Source: Novosphingobium sediminicola (GTDB lineage: Bacteria > Pseudomonadota > Alphaproteobacteria > Sphingomonadales > Sphingomonadaceae). Taken from it: DNA of 64,000 nucleotides. Below, in pieces: positions 1-12,353 of this stretch; positions within the stretch are counted from its first letter, which is position 1; each line of letters begins with the position of its first letter. Below the pieces are notes generated by a model. The model worked only from the letters and a program-made list of their open reading frames with translations. It did not search any database and was not told the DNA's origin. The stretch is from the NCBI RefSeq assembly GCF_014196525.1, contig NZ_JACIDX010000012.1:122056-186055 (forward strand), written 5' to 3'. The position numbers and the translations under genes were made by a program.

Positions 1-718
1 CAGCAAGTCCAAGGGCAACGGCCTGACCATCGAGCAATGGCTGACCTATGGCAGCGAGGAGTCGCTGGGCTTCTACCTCTTCCGTGATCCCAAGAGCGCC
101 AAGAGCCTGCACCCCGGCATCATCGGCCGCGCGGTGGACGAATATTGGCAGTTCCGCGAAAAGCTGGCTACGCAGCCGATCGAGCAGCAATTAGGCAATC
201 CGGTGTGGCATTTGCTGCGCACCAATGGTTATCAGGGCGGTGAGGGCGAAAAACTGCCGGTCAGCTTTGGCCTGCTGCTCAATCTGGTCGGCGTGCTGGG
301 CGCTCATGCCACGCGCGATCAGGTCTGGTCCTACCTTGCCAATTATGTCGAGGATGCCCGCCCCGAAGCCCATCCCGCGCTCGATGCGCTGGTGACGCGG
401 GCACTGGCCTATAACCGCGACTTCATCGCGCCCACGCTGAACCGCCGCAAGCCCGAGGAAGGTGAAGCCGCAGCTCTGGCCGCGCTGGACGAAGAACTGG
501 CCGCGACCAGCGACGACGCCACGGCCGAATTGCTGCAGAACATCGTCTATGAAATCGGCAAGGACCCGCATTTCGGCTTCGAGAGCCTGCGTGACTGGTT
601 CAAGGCGCTGTACGAGACGCTGCTGGGCAGCTCGCAGGGGCCGCGTATGGGGTCGTTCATCGCGCTCTATGGCGTGGAGAATACGCGCAAGCTGATTGCT
701 GAGGCGTTGGAAGGGTGA
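1..718 (+). CDS. lysK: Class I lysyl-tRNA synthetase, C-terminal part (5' cut by window)
   Basis: Charges tRNA-Lys with lysine in the cytoplasm. The reading frame is open from base 2 and the visible protein begins inside the KMSKS signature (SKSKGNG), followed by the class I LysRS signature region TIEQWLTYGSEESLGFYLF and the alpha-helical anticodon-binding cage domain, ending in TRKLIAEALEG. About 238 residues are visible, roughly the last 45 percent of a ~530-residue enzyme. Class I LysRS is the usual form in alphaproteobacteria, unlike the class II LysS of E. coli. The stop at 716-718 is followed 3 bases later by a copy of the three-hairpin repeat. The start and the HIGH motif lie outside the window. 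Confidence 0.93.
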   Translation, partial: SKSKGNGLTIEQWLTYGSEESLGFYLFRDPKSAKSLHPGIIGRAVDEYWQFREKLATQPIEQQLGNPVWHLLRTNGYQGGEGEKLPVSFGLLLNLVGVLGAHATRDQVWSYLANYVEDARPEAHPALDALVTRALAYNRDFIAPTLNRRKPEEGEAAALAALDEELAATSDDATAELLQNIVYEIGKDPHFGFESLRDWFKALYETLLGSSQGPRMGSFIALYGVENTRKLIAEALEG

Positions 719-721
719 TTG

Positions 722-933
722 ATGCGAGGGACTTGTCCCTCGCGCTCCCATTAATGTCTTCGTTGCGCCATGAGTTCGGCCAAGAGTGTCGGACCCAGCG
801 TTTCAAAAATTAAAGCCTGCGGCGCCCAATAATCGCGCCGCAGGCTTTAATTTTATCAGCACCCAGACCCGCCTTCCAGCCCCCCCATTAACGGGATTGC
901 AAAGGGACAAGTCCCTTTGCCCGCCGGAGGCAA
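722..933 (+). repeat. Three-hairpin dispersed intergenic repeat, copy A
   Basis: About 212 bp directly after the lysK stop. In gene orientation it contains a GCGAGGG/CCCTCGC hairpin (about 725-743), a large central hairpin pairing AAAGCCTGCGGCGC with GCGCCGCAGGCTTT (about 812-850), and a GCAAAGGGAC/GTCCCTTTGC hairpin (899-920), ending in CCCGCCGGAGGCA. Two further copies, at 38932-39133 and 57761-57973, share the end hairpins, the central hairpin and the motif GCGCTCCC. Orientation is given as that of the neighbouring gene. The function is unknown; a 3'-UTR or terminator role, or a non-autonomous mobile repeat, both fit. Confidence 0.85.
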
Positions 934-954
934 ACCTTCAAACCCCTGCAAACC

Positions 955-1644
955 CTACTCCGCATCCGCCATCCGCGCCGACCATTCCCGCGTGCGATAC
1001 CATTTGGTGATCACATATTTCTGCCCCTTGGTGACGGGCTTGGCTGCATGCTGGGTGTATGTGTTGACCTCACCGTTGCGGTTGGCATTGTTCCACACCA
1101 GCAACATGCCCAGACGCGGCTGAACGCAGACGCCGACATGCATGAAGTCGGTCTCGCCGCCCTCATCGGGTTCGTTGAGGTAGATCATCGCGGTCCAACT
1201 GCGCTGCCCCCCGCATGGCACTTCTTTCTGGAAATAGGCCGAGAGCGGGGGGAACCAGTCGCAATGGCCGCGATATTCCTGACCCACGGCATAGCGCTGT
1301 CCCTGTATCGCCTCGCCGCAGACCGGGTCGATGCCCATCAGATCGTCGATCCGCCGCTCGATCATGGCGACGAAGGGATTGGCCCGGTCGACATCGCCGG
1401 AAAAGCTGGTGCGATAGTCCTGCTGGTTGCCCGGCTCGAATGTGGCCGATGGGCGTGCGACCTCGTCCACCAGCGTCATAAAGCGATGGCATTCGGCCGC
1501 CGAGAGAAAATCGGTGATCGCATACATATCCATCGTGTCGAGCGGCACGCGATAGGCATAGGGGTCGGCATCGAGCCGGGCGCGCACGGCATCGCCCTGG
1601 GCAATCAGGGCGTCACGGTCGGGTGCGGGATCAGGGTTGGTCAT
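955..1644 (-). CDS. Prolyl 4-hydroxylase-like 2OG-Fe(II) oxygenase
   Basis: Predicted non-haem iron, 2-oxoglutarate dependent dioxygenase, 229 residues, cytoplasmic (no signal peptide). The double-stranded beta-helix fold is shown by the iron ligands H127-x-D129 (in RGHCDW) and H199 (in YTQHAAKPV), followed by the lysine-rich KGQKY segment that usually binds 2-oxoglutarate. The pattern TAMIYLNEPDEGGETDF is typical of the P4Hc family. Substrate is unknown; bacterial relatives hydroxylate prolyl residues, for example in EF-Tu, but nothing here fixes that. It converges on lysK with repeat copy A between them. Confidence 0.85.
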   Translation of the reverse strand: MTNPDPAPDRDALIAQGDAVRARLDADPYAYRVPLDTMDMYAITDFLSAAECHRFMTLVDEVARPSATFEPGNQQDYRTSFSGDVDRANPFVAMIERRIDDLMGIDPVCGEAIQGQRYAVGQEYRGHCDWFPPLSAYFQKEVPCGGQRSWTAMIYLNEPDEGGETDFMHVGVCVQPRLGMLLVWNNANRNGEVNTYTQHAAKPVTKGQKYVITKWYRTREWSARMADAE

Positions 1645-1719
1645 GGGTTTCCGATATGAAACAGAACAGGGCGGAGGATCAACCCCGCCCTGTCCTTTGC
1701 GACCCTTTTGGGCTTTTGT

Positions 1720-2715
1720 TTACCAGAAGAAATCGTAAAGCACGTCCACGACCTCGCCGGTATACGTATCAACCAGTAGCGCATCGTCATAATAGCGCAC
1801 CCACTGATACGGCCCGTAAACCTCGGGCAGGCGATAGTTATAGGGGTCGTAGATCACATAGCTCTGGCTGTAGAACAGCGGTTGCAGGAACAGACCCACG
1901 CTGAGCCGGCGATAGGCATAGCCGCGATAGGGCGGGTTATAGCGCCCGATGTGGAAAGCCATCCGGTTGCTGGTGCGATAGCGCTGCCAGTCGTAGCGGT
2001 TGTCACGGCGCCAGTCCTGCGTCCAGCGGCGATAGTCGCCGCGCGGGGCGTTCATGCCGGGATTGCCGCCCGGGCCGCGATTGCCGTTCCAGCCGTTGTT
2101 GGGGCCGCGATTATAGGCGCCCTGAGGTCCACGGTCCCAGCCTTGCGGCCCGCGATTGACGCCGCCCTGAGGCCAGCCCGGCGTGCCGCGCCAGCTCTCA
2201 TTACCGCCGCGCGGGCGGTCATTGCGCTGCATGTCCCCGCGCGGGCCATCACTGCGCATATCGCCACGGGGGCTATCATTGCGCGGGGGCTGAACATTGC
2301 CTTGGCCGCCCCAGCCGCCACGGTCGGGGCCGCGATTGCCGCCATTCCATCCGCCGCCGCCCGGTGCGGCCGGTGCCGGAGGTGCCGCCGGAGCAGGCCG
2401 CGCCGCCGGAGCAGGATTTCCACCACCGCCCCACGAAGGCTGCCCGCCGCCGCGTCCGCCGTTAAAACCGCTGCCCATCGGCTGGCCCTGCGGCTGAGGT
2501 TGCGCCTGGCCCTGAGGCCCGCCGCGCCCGCCACCCATATTACCGCCGCCGTTCGGCATGGGCGCGCCGCCGCCACGGCGTTCGCCGCCCGACACTTCCG
2601 GGCCCCGCCCGCCGCCGCGATTGCCGTGGTCGTGATTTTCCTGCGCCATCGCCTGCACCGGGATCGAAAGCAGCGCGAGGCCCATCGCCAGATTGGCCAG
2701 TGTGATCGTCTTCAT
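1720..2715 (-). CDS. RcnB-family secreted protein with Gly/Pro/Asn-rich linker
   Basis: 331-residue exported protein. The start at 2715 is chosen because GGAGGTGG lies just upstream and it opens a clean signal peptide (MKTITLANLAMGLALLSIPVQAMAQ, cleavage after AMA). The middle (about residues 30-235) is low-complexity, rich in Gly, Pro, Asn and Arg with RGD/NRGP-type repeats. The C-terminal ~100 residues (WTQDWRRDNRYDWQRYR ... VVDVLYDFFW) match the RcnB family, whose E. coli founder is periplasmic and needed for nickel/cobalt homeostasis. Metal binding here is not shown. The long disordered region suggests an envelope or matrix role. It may be read downstream of ettA but is separated from it by a terminator. 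Confidence 0.8.
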   Translation of the reverse strand: MKTITLANLAMGLALLSIPVQAMAQENHDHGNRGGGRGPEVSGGERRGGGAPMPNGGGNMGGGRGGPQGQAQPQPQGQPMGSGFNGGRGGGQPSWGGGGNPAPAARPAPAAPPAPAAPGGGGWNGGNRGPDRGGWGGQGNVQPPRNDSPRGDMRSDGPRGDMQRNDRPRGGNESWRGTPGWPQGGVNRGPQGWDRGPQGAYNRGPNNGWNGNRGPGGNPGMNAPRGDYRRWTQDWRRDNRYDWQRYRTSNRMAFHIGRYNPPYRGYAYRRLSVGLFLQPLFYSQSYVIYDPYNYRLPEVYGPYQWVRYYDDALLVDTYTGEVVDVLYDFFW

Positions 2716-2850
2716 AAGCCACCTCCCAGTCGAAGCGTTGGCCGGGCGCCATGCTTCCCTTCGCACGGCCGGTTCACTTCCTGTGATCTTCTGTATAGGC
2801 TTGGGGCGCTGTCCACATTCTGAACCGGGCCGTTGGCCTTTGTTCATACA

Positions 2851-2889
2851 AAAAGGGGCGGCAAGCCTTACGCCTGCCGCCCCCTTTAT
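2851..2889 (-). terminator. Rho-independent terminator of ettA
   Basis: AAAGGGGCGGCA pairs with TGCCGCCCCCTTT around an 11-base loop. On the minus strand the stem is followed by a run of five T. It lies between the ettA stop and the start of the RcnB-like gene. Confidence 0.8.
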
Positions 2890-2904
2890 ACGCTCAAACC
2901 GCGA

Positions 2905-4578
<1,674 letters not shown>

Positions 4579-4674
4579 GTGGCGGTCTCCAGATAAACGG
4601 ATGAGGAATTGCGCGCCGCTCTACAGCTTGGGCGCGCGGTTGCCAAGCGGGCGCTTGGGCGATAGCCTTGGCCT

Positions 4675-6018
4675 ATGCGAAAATTCTATAGCCTGTTGGC
4701 CTTATCAGTCGGATTGATGGCTTCTCCTGCCTGTGCGGCGGGGGGAGATGCCCGTTCATCCGATGCTCTTTCCATCATCACCGACCTGACCACCGATGTG
4801 GGCCAGCGCCTTGGCGGCACCGAGCGCGAGGCCGCCGCGCGTGATTGGGCGGTGGCGCGGTTAAAGGAGCTGGGCTTTGCCAATGTGCGCTCCGAGCCTT
4901 TCCCGATCACCGGTTGGGTGCGCGGCGAGGAAAAGGCCGCGATCACCGCGCCCGTGCCGCAGAAACTGGCGGTGACGGCGCTGGGCTATTCCGGCGCGAC
5001 CCCGCCGCAGGGCGTGAATGGTGAACTGGTCTATTTCCCCACGCTCGATGCGCTCAAACTGGCGCCGGACGGGTCGCTGCGGGGCAAGATCGCCTTTGTC
5101 GACCATGCAATGAAAGCGGCTCAGGACGGCGGCGGCTATGGCCCCTTTGGCGAGGCGCGGCGGCAGGGGCCGACCATCGCGGCGGCCAAGGGCGCCTCGG
5201 CGCTGCTGATCCGCTCCATCGGCACCGACCATACGCGCAGCCCGCATACCGGCGTGACCCGCATCCCGCCGCAGGGCGAGCCTTTGCCCTCGGGCGCGGT
5301 GTCCAGCCCTGATGCCGATCTGATCGCGCGGCTGGCGGCCAAGGACAAGCCGCTGACCGCCAGCGTCACCTTGACCCCGCGTTTCACCGGGCAGGTGATG
5401 TCGGGCAATGTGATCGCCGAATTGCCGGGGCGGGATCCGAAACTGGCGCCGATCCTTGTCGCTTGCCATCTCGACAGTTGGGATCTGGGGCAGGGGGCGA
5501 TTGATGACGCCTCGGGCTGCGGCATCATCACCGCCGCCGCGCTGGAGGCCAGCAAATCGGGCCAGTTGGCCCGAACGATCCGCGTGCTGTGGGCCGGGAC
5601 CGAGGAAATGGGCGGTTTTGGCGGACAGGCCTATGCCAAGGCCCATGGAGCCGAGCCCCATGCGGTGGTGATGGAATCGGACACCGGGGCCGACCGCGTG
5701 TTCCGCTTCCTGTTCCGCATGGCCCCGCAGGACAAACCTCTGGCCGAGCGGATAGGGGCGGAATTGGCCAAGATGGGCATCTATACCGGCGATGGCGCGC
5801 CAGAGGGCGGCGAGGATGTGGGCTATATTGCCGAAAAGCAGAAACTGGCGGTGATCGACCTCAATCAGGACATGATCCGCTATTTCGACTGGCACCACAC
5901 GCCCGATGATACGTTGGACAAGATCGATCCGGCGCAATTGCAGCAGAATGTCGATGCATGGGCGGCGGTGCTGAAAATTCTGGGTTCCTATACCGGCACG
6001 ATCAATCCGGCAGGTTGA
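4675..6018 (+). CDS. Secreted M28-family zinc metallopeptidase
   Basis: 447-residue exported aminopeptidase-like enzyme. A signal peptide covers residues 1-22 (MRKFYSLLALSVGLMASPACAA). A PA-type insertion lies at about 115-215. The catalytic region has zinc-ligand motifs typical of M28: CHLDSWDLGQGAIDDASG (His and bridging Asp), GTEEMGGFGG (catalytic and ligand Glu), MESDTGA (Asp) and a late His in DWHHTPDDTLD. It probably releases N-terminal amino acids from peptides in the periplasm or outside the cell. It is a single gene, convergent with the membrane protein that ends one base after its stop. Confidence 0.88.
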   Translation: MRKFYSLLALSVGLMASPACAAGGDARSSDALSIITDLTTDVGQRLGGTEREAAARDWAVARLKELGFANVRSEPFPITGWVRGEEKAAITAPVPQKLAVTALGYSGATPPQGVNGELVYFPTLDALKLAPDGSLRGKIAFVDHAMKAAQDGGGYGPFGEARRQGPTIAAAKGASALLIRSIGTDHTRSPHTGVTRIPPQGEPLPSGAVSSPDADLIARLAAKDKPLTASVTLTPRFTGQVMSGNVIAELPGRDPKLAPILVACHLDSWDLGQGAIDDASGCGIITAAALEASKSGQLARTIRVLWAGTEEMGGFGGQAYAKAHGAEPHAVVMESDTGADRVFRFLFRMAPQDKPLAERIGAELAKMGIYTGDGAPEGGEDVGYIAEKQKLAVIDLNQDMIRYFDWHHTPDDTLDKIDPAQLQQNVDAWAAVLKILGSYTGTINPAG

Positions 6019-7080
6019 TTAAACGGCGGGCAGGGGAGCAACCTCGGCCCGCCTTTGCCCCTGCATCGCCCAATAGAGTTGAACCATCGCGCGCGGCAGC
6101 AGGGCATAGCCCACCAGATACCAAGGGTTCATGATCGCGCCCCAATAGAACGTGTCGGGGCGCGAGAACATGGCGATCATGATCGCATAGCCCCAGACCA
6201 GCACATTGGCAAAGACCCCCTCACGCCCGCCCAGCGCCAGCCAGCCCGCCAATGGCAGCGTCGCGCCAAACAGTGCCCAGTGCAGCGGCAGGCGTTGCAG
6301 CGGCGTGGTATAGATCACCGCTTTCAAAAAGCCGGAAAAGCCCTGCATCGCATGCCAGCCCTGCGACTTGATATCGCCGGGCAGCGTTTGTGCCATGGCC
6401 AATTGCGCATGGATCGCCATGAACACGCCCCATGCCGCGATGAGCGTCGCCCAGACGCCCACCTCTACCCAGCGCCTATTCCACCCCGCATAGGCCAGCG
6501 CCAGCAAGGCAAAAGGCAGCGCCAGTTCGCGGATGAACAGCGCCGCGCCCAGCGCCGGCACCACATACCACCATTGCCGGGGCCAACCGATCACGCCTGC
6601 GAATGCCACCGCAATGCACAATCCCGCCGGATATTCCTGCAACGCCATCAGCCAGTCCGAGGACACCGCCGTGCCCCCCGCCGCAATGGCCGCCCCGGCC
6701 AGAAAACGCTCGATGCCCGTCAGGCGGCCTTCATGCGCGATGGCCCATGTGAAAATGCCCGCCACCAGCATCACGATGCACAGTTTCTGAAAACCCTTCC
6801 AGCCGATGATGGCGGTGATTTCGATTTCCGTGGGCGGACGCATGGTGAAAAAGGGTTTCAATGGATAGTGATGCGCACGGTGCAATTCCGCCGCCGCCTG
6901 ATGGTAGGGCTTGCCCTGAGCCACCTGCGCCGAGATGTCGTGATACAGGCGCGCATCGGTATAGCCGCCCTTTTTCGCCGTTTTGATCGGCGGTGGCGTG
7001 ACCGAAAAACACCATGCCGTCACGGCAAGCATCAGCAAAGCGAACAGGATCGCGGCGGGGCGGGGAAGTCTGGCTAACAC
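6019..7080 (-). CDS. Polytopic membrane protein of unknown function
   Basis: About 353 residues with roughly 8-9 hydrophobic segments (for example AAILFALLMLAVTAWCF, LCIVMLVAGIFTWAI, LPFALLALAYAGW, VWATLIAAWGVFMAIHA, VLVWGYAIMIAMF). The first loop carries conserved-looking charged residues (TDARLYHDISAQVAQGKPYHQAA) as seen after the first helix of GT-C/DUF2029-type glycosyltransferases, but I cannot assign it to a family with confidence. The GTG at 7080 is preferred because AAAGGA lies six bases upstream; a TTG at 7098 in the same frame is the alternative. It ends one base after the stop of the convergent peptidase. Confidence 0.65.
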   Translation of the reverse strand: MLARLPRPAAILFALLMLAVTAWCFSVTPPPIKTAKKGGYTDARLYHDISAQVAQGKPYHQAAAELHRAHHYPLKPFFTMRPPTEIEITAIIGWKGFQKLCIVMLVAGIFTWAIAHEGRLTGIERFLAGAAIAAGGTAVSSDWLMALQEYPAGLCIAVAFAGVIGWPRQWWYVVPALGAALFIRELALPFALLALAYAGWNRRWVEVGVWATLIAAWGVFMAIHAQLAMAQTLPGDIKSQGWHAMQGFSGFLKAVIYTTPLQRLPLHWALFGATLPLAGWLALGGREGVFANVLVWGYAIMIAMFSRPDTFYWGAIMNPWYLVGYALLPRAMVQLYWAMQGQRRAEVAPLPAV

Positions 7081-7236
7081 GCGCCTTCCTTTGGCCAATC
7101 CTTTCGCGGATGCAAGAGCACAGATGCACGGGCGCGCGCGTGGATAGGTAGTTTTGCCGGGGAGAGCATAAGGTCCGATTTGGCGGCGGGGCGATAAAAG
7201 CGGATTTGGATCGTAACAGGATGAGAGGTCGCGCGC

Positions 7237-8715
7237 GTGCTTTCCGGGAACACATCAACCGCAGGCATTCGACAGAAACTGGTGTTTTGCCTCGGCGCGC
7301 TGGCGGCGGTCAGCGTGGTGCAGGTGTCGGCCGCCACCTTTCTCCATTACCGTCTCTATGCCGCCAATCAGGCGTTGAGCGCGGCGGCGGGCGCTCAGGG
7401 CGGTGTGGACGGGCTGATCATGGCGGCGGTGATGACCACGCTGATCACCATCGTGGTGGGGGCGGGCACTTTGCTGTGGGCCGGGATGTTTGTGTCGCGC
7501 GCGGTGGTCGATCCGGTTTCGCATCTGGCCCAGCGGTTGAACGCGATGGCGGCGGGCGATTACGGGCCGGCGCTGGAGGGCGACAGCCATGGCGACGAGG
7601 TGGCGCAAATGTATGCCGCCGCCGCCGTGTTCCGCGAAACCGCATTGGGCAAGATCGAGGCGGATGAACAGCAGCACAAGGTGGTGCGCGCGCTGACCGA
7701 AGGTTTGGACCGGCTGGCCGCGCAAGATCTGGAATTTCGCATCGAGGCGGCCTTTCCCGCCGATTACGAGCAACTCCGCGTCAATTTCAATCAGGCGGTG
7801 ATCTCGCTGGCCAAGGCGATCGGATCGGTGCGCGTGGGCGCGGCCAGCGTGATGGCCTCCATTCAGGATATCCGCAGCGCCAGCGACGACATGGCCCAGC
7901 GCAACACCCAGCAAGCCGCCACGCTGGAGGAAACCGCCGCCGCGATGAGCCAAGTGACCGATGGCGTGCAGGAAACCGCCACCCGCGCCGCCGATGTCCA
8001 GCGCGCGATTGCCGAAACCTGCACCCAGGCCGACGAAGGCGCGGGCGTGGTGACGCGGGCGATCGACGCGATGGCTGCGCTGGAAGGTTCGGCCACGGAA
8101 ATCGGCAAGATCGTGGGCGTGATCGACGGGATTGCGTTTCAGACCAACCTGCTGGCCTTGAATGCGGGCGTTGAGGCGGCGCGCGCGGGCGAGGCGGGCA
8201 AAGGCTTTGCCGTGGTCGCCAATGAGGTGCGCGCCTTGGCCCAGCGCAGCGCGGATGCAGCGCGCAACATTGGCGGATTGATCCATGAGTCGGCCGATCA
8301 GGTGTCGGGCGGTGTCGTGCTGGTGCGCGAGACGGGCGATCTGCTGCGCCTTATCATGGGCCGCGTGGGCGAGATCAACGAGGTTATCACCGACATTGCC
8401 ACCAGCGCCGAATTGCAGGCGCAAAACATCCATCAGGTCAATAATGCGGTCAACGAACTGGACCGCGTGACCCAGAAAAACGCCGCCATGGTCGAACAGA
8501 CGACAGCGGCCACCCGCGATCTGGCGCATGAGGCCGAGCAGCTTTCGGCCATGGTGCGCACATTCCGCACCCGCGATATCGAGACACGCGAAGCGTCGCG
8601 CGACAAGGCGGCCGCGCGGCGGTTAAGCGCTGCGCCCCAGCGCAATATCATGTCCATCGCGGGCAATCTGGCGCTGGCCCCCGCGCCATCGGGCGATGAT
8701 TGGAGCGAATTCTAA
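7237..8715 (+). CDS. Methyl-accepting chemotaxis protein
   Basis: 492-residue chemoreceptor. Two membrane helices (about residues 12-35 and 52-78) enclose a periplasmic loop of only ~20 residues, so it probably senses inside the membrane or cytoplasm rather than an external ligand. A HAMP domain follows (FVSRAVVDPVSHLAQRLNAMAAGDY), then a coiled-coil signalling domain with the highly conserved hairpin tip (IAFQTNLLALNAGVEAARAG, GFAVVANEVRALAQRSA). No NWETF-type C-terminal tether is visible. The start is GTG at 7237 with GAGAGG about 8 bases upstream. No other chemotaxis gene is adjacent. Confidence 0.92.
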   Translation: MLSGNTSTAGIRQKLVFCLGALAAVSVVQVSAATFLHYRLYAANQALSAAAGAQGGVDGLIMAAVMTTLITIVVGAGTLLWAGMFVSRAVVDPVSHLAQRLNAMAAGDYGPALEGDSHGDEVAQMYAAAAVFRETALGKIEADEQQHKVVRALTEGLDRLAAQDLEFRIEAAFPADYEQLRVNFNQAVISLAKAIGSVRVGAASVMASIQDIRSASDDMAQRNTQQAATLEETAAAMSQVTDGVQETATRAADVQRAIAETCTQADEGAGVVTRAIDAMAALEGSATEIGKIVGVIDGIAFQTNLLALNAGVEAARAGEAGKGFAVVANEVRALAQRSADAARNIGGLIHESADQVSGGVVLVRETGDLLRLIMGRVGEINEVITDIATSAELQAQNIHQVNNAVNELDRVTQKNAAMVEQTTAATRDLAHEAEQLSAMVRTFRTRDIETREASRDKAAARRLSAAPQRNIMSIAGNLALAPAPSGDDWSEF

Positions 8716-8841
8716 TGCCGTCGCGGCAAAGCGTTGCAATGTATTACCCAGTGCTTTGTCAAATTTACCGACATTTTACGTCTCATCTCTAAGTCTTGCC
8801 CAAAGCCCGCCTGATGGCCGGCGCCAAACCTGAGCAGGCCG

Positions 8842-10227
<1,386 letters not shown>

Positions 10228-10228
10228 G

Positions 10229-12352
10229 ATGGCGGCTGGTCCCAGCCTGGGGGACTGGCCCGGCCTGTGGGACTGGGTAGCCAGCGCGGCCCATGTGGCG
10301 GGCGCCTGCGCCGCCATCACCGTTGCGGTCAGCCTCTGGGGCCAGCGCGAGCGCTATAGCGGGGCGGGCAAGGCGATTGTCGCCGCGCTGGCCATGACGG
10401 CGCTGTGGTGCCTTGCCGTGGTGGTCGAGGGCGAGCTTAGCCTTGTGGCCCAAGGGCTGCTGGGCCTGCGCAACCTGTCTTATCTGTGGGCCATTTATGC
10501 GATGTTCGCGGGCGATGGGCGCCATACCAGTCTGGCCGAGGTCGGGCCGGTGGTGGCTGCGCTTTGCCTTGTCGATATTCTGGTGCCTGCGGTTCAGTTA
10601 GTCGAGCATCGCGTCAATCCCGCGCTGCTGAACGAGGTCGAGCTTTACCAGATGAACATCCTGCTGGCGATGCTCGGCGTGGTGGGCTCGCTGGTGCTGG
10701 TGCATAATCTCTATGCCAGTGCGTCCAGCACCGGGCGCCATATGCTGCGCTGGCCCGCGCTGGCGCTGGCGGTGGTGTGGGTGTTCGAACTCAACCTCTA
10801 TACGGTGGCCTATCTGGCCAAACACTGGCCGGTCGAGCTGGCGTCGCTGCATGGCCTGCTTGATGTGGGTTTTGCGGGCATTCTGGCGATGGGCGCCACG
10901 AGGGGGCGTGAGCCTCTGCGTTTGAAGCCTTCGCGGATGGTGACGTTTCAGTCGATGTCGCTGATCGTGATCGGCCTCTATTTCGTGGGGATGATCGCGA
11001 TTGCCCGCTGGCTGGCCAGCGCCGGTGGCGAACTGGGCCGGTGGTGGCAGTTCAGTTTCCTGATCGCAGCGATTTCGGGGGCCGCATTGCTGCTGCCCTC
11101 GCGGCGGATGCGCGGGTGGATGCGGGTGATGTTCACCAAGCATTTCTTCAAGCACCGTTATGAATATCGCGAGGAATGGCTGCGTTTTGCCCGCACCATC
11201 GGCGGGCAGGGCAGGGACGCCGCCCCGCTGCACCAGCGCGCCGTGCAGGCGATGGCCGACATTACCGACAGCCCGGCGGGCCTGCTGCTGACGCCTGATG
11301 ACACCGGCGAAATGGTGCTGGCCGCGCGCTGGCAATGGCCGACCGCCGATGTTCCGGCCCAGGCGCTGGGGCTGGCTGCCGCGCATTTTCTGGCTGCCAG
11401 CGATCATATCGTCGATCTGGACACGGTTCGCGCAAACGGGGGCAGGGACATTGCCATCCCCGAATGGCTGCGCGAGGAAAGCCGGGCATGGGCGGTGGTG
11501 CCTTTGCAGCATAACGGGCGATTGGTGGGGGCTGTGATCCTTGCCCGCCCACCGCAGGACCGCAAGCTGGATTGGGAGGACTTTGACCTGCTGCGCGTGG
11601 TGGCGCAACAGATCGGCACCTATCTGGCCGAGCATCAGGGGCAGCAGGCGCTGGCCGAGGCGGCGCGTTTCGACGAATTCCATCGCCGCATCGCCTTTGT
11701 CATGCACGACATCAAGAACCTGTCGAGCCAGCTATCCCTGCTTGCCCGCAATGCCGAGCGGCACGCCGAAAACCCCGATTTCCGGGCTGACATGCTGGTG
11801 ACTTTGCGCAATTCGGCGGACAAGTTGAACCATTTGGTGGCTCGCCTTTCGCGCTATGGCACCAGTGCCGGTGACAAGGCCGAGCCGGTCGAGGTGGGCG
11901 CTTTGGCGCGGCAATTGGCCGAGAATTTCCGCGTGCGCCACAATGTTCAGGTGATCGAGCGCGACGCCTGCACCGTGGCGGGTCAGGGCCACAGTATCGA
12001 ACAGGTGCTGACCCATCTGGTCCAGAATGCCGTCGATGCCAGCGGGCCGGACATGCCGGTCTTCGTCTCGATTTCGGGCGATGGCCTGTATGGGCGGATC
12101 GAGATCGTCGATTCAGGGCATGGCATGGCCCCCGAATTTGTGCGCAACCGCCTGTTCAAGCCTTTCGATTCCTCCAAACCGGGCGGCTTTGGCATTGGCG
12201 CCTATGAAGCGCGCGAATTGGTGCGCGCGATGCATGGGCGGCTGGATGTGGAAAGCCGCGAGGGGATCGGCACCCGCTTTATCGTCCGCCTGCCGTTGGC
12301 CAGCGCGGCGGAAATTTTGAAAACCATGGATAATGATCAAAAGGTTGCCTGA
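10229..12352 (+). CDS. prsK: XrtA/PEP-CTERM system histidine kinase PrsK
   Basis: 707-residue membrane sensor kinase. About eight N-terminal membrane helices occupy residues 1-300, a GAF-like domain covers about 325-470, and a kinase core follows. The phospho-acceptor region is IAFVMHDIKNLSSQLSLLARNAERH with His in HDIKN. The ATPase domain shows NAVDAS (N box), DSGHGM (G1) and GGFGIGAY (G2). It is fused in operon order between the sugar transferase and the sigma-54 regulator PrsR, the arrangement known for PEP-CTERM/EPS loci, so it probably phosphorylates PrsR. The input signal is unknown. Confidence 0.9.
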   Translation: MAAGPSLGDWPGLWDWVASAAHVAGACAAITVAVSLWGQRERYSGAGKAIVAALAMTALWCLAVVVEGELSLVAQGLLGLRNLSYLWAIYAMFAGDGRHTSLAEVGPVVAALCLVDILVPAVQLVEHRVNPALLNEVELYQMNILLAMLGVVGSLVLVHNLYASASSTGRHMLRWPALALAVVWVFELNLYTVAYLAKHWPVELASLHGLLDVGFAGILAMGATRGREPLRLKPSRMVTFQSMSLIVIGLYFVGMIAIARWLASAGGELGRWWQFSFLIAAISGAALLLPSRRMRGWMRVMFTKHFFKHRYEYREEWLRFARTIGGQGRDAAPLHQRAVQAMADITDSPAGLLLTPDDTGEMVLAARWQWPTADVPAQALGLAAAHFLAASDHIVDLDTVRANGGRDIAIPEWLREESRAWAVVPLQHNGRLVGAVILARPPQDRKLDWEDFDLLRVVAQQIGTYLAEHQGQQALAEAARFDEFHRRIAFVMHDIKNLSSQLSLLARNAERHAENPDFRADMLVTLRNSADKLNHLVARLSRYGTSAGDKAEPVEVGALARQLAENFRVRHNVQVIERDACTVAGQGHSIEQVLTHLVQNAVDASGPDMPVFVSISGDGLYGRIEIVDSGHGMAPEFVRNRLFKPFDSSKPGGFGIGAYEARELVRAMHGRLDVESREGIGTRFIVRLPLASAAEILKTMDNDQKVA

Positions 12353-12353
12353 C

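Noticed and set aside
8716..8841. Sigma-54 promoter before the sugar transferase
   Set aside because: GGCAAAGCGTTGC resembles a -24/-12 site but the GG to GC distance is one base too short.
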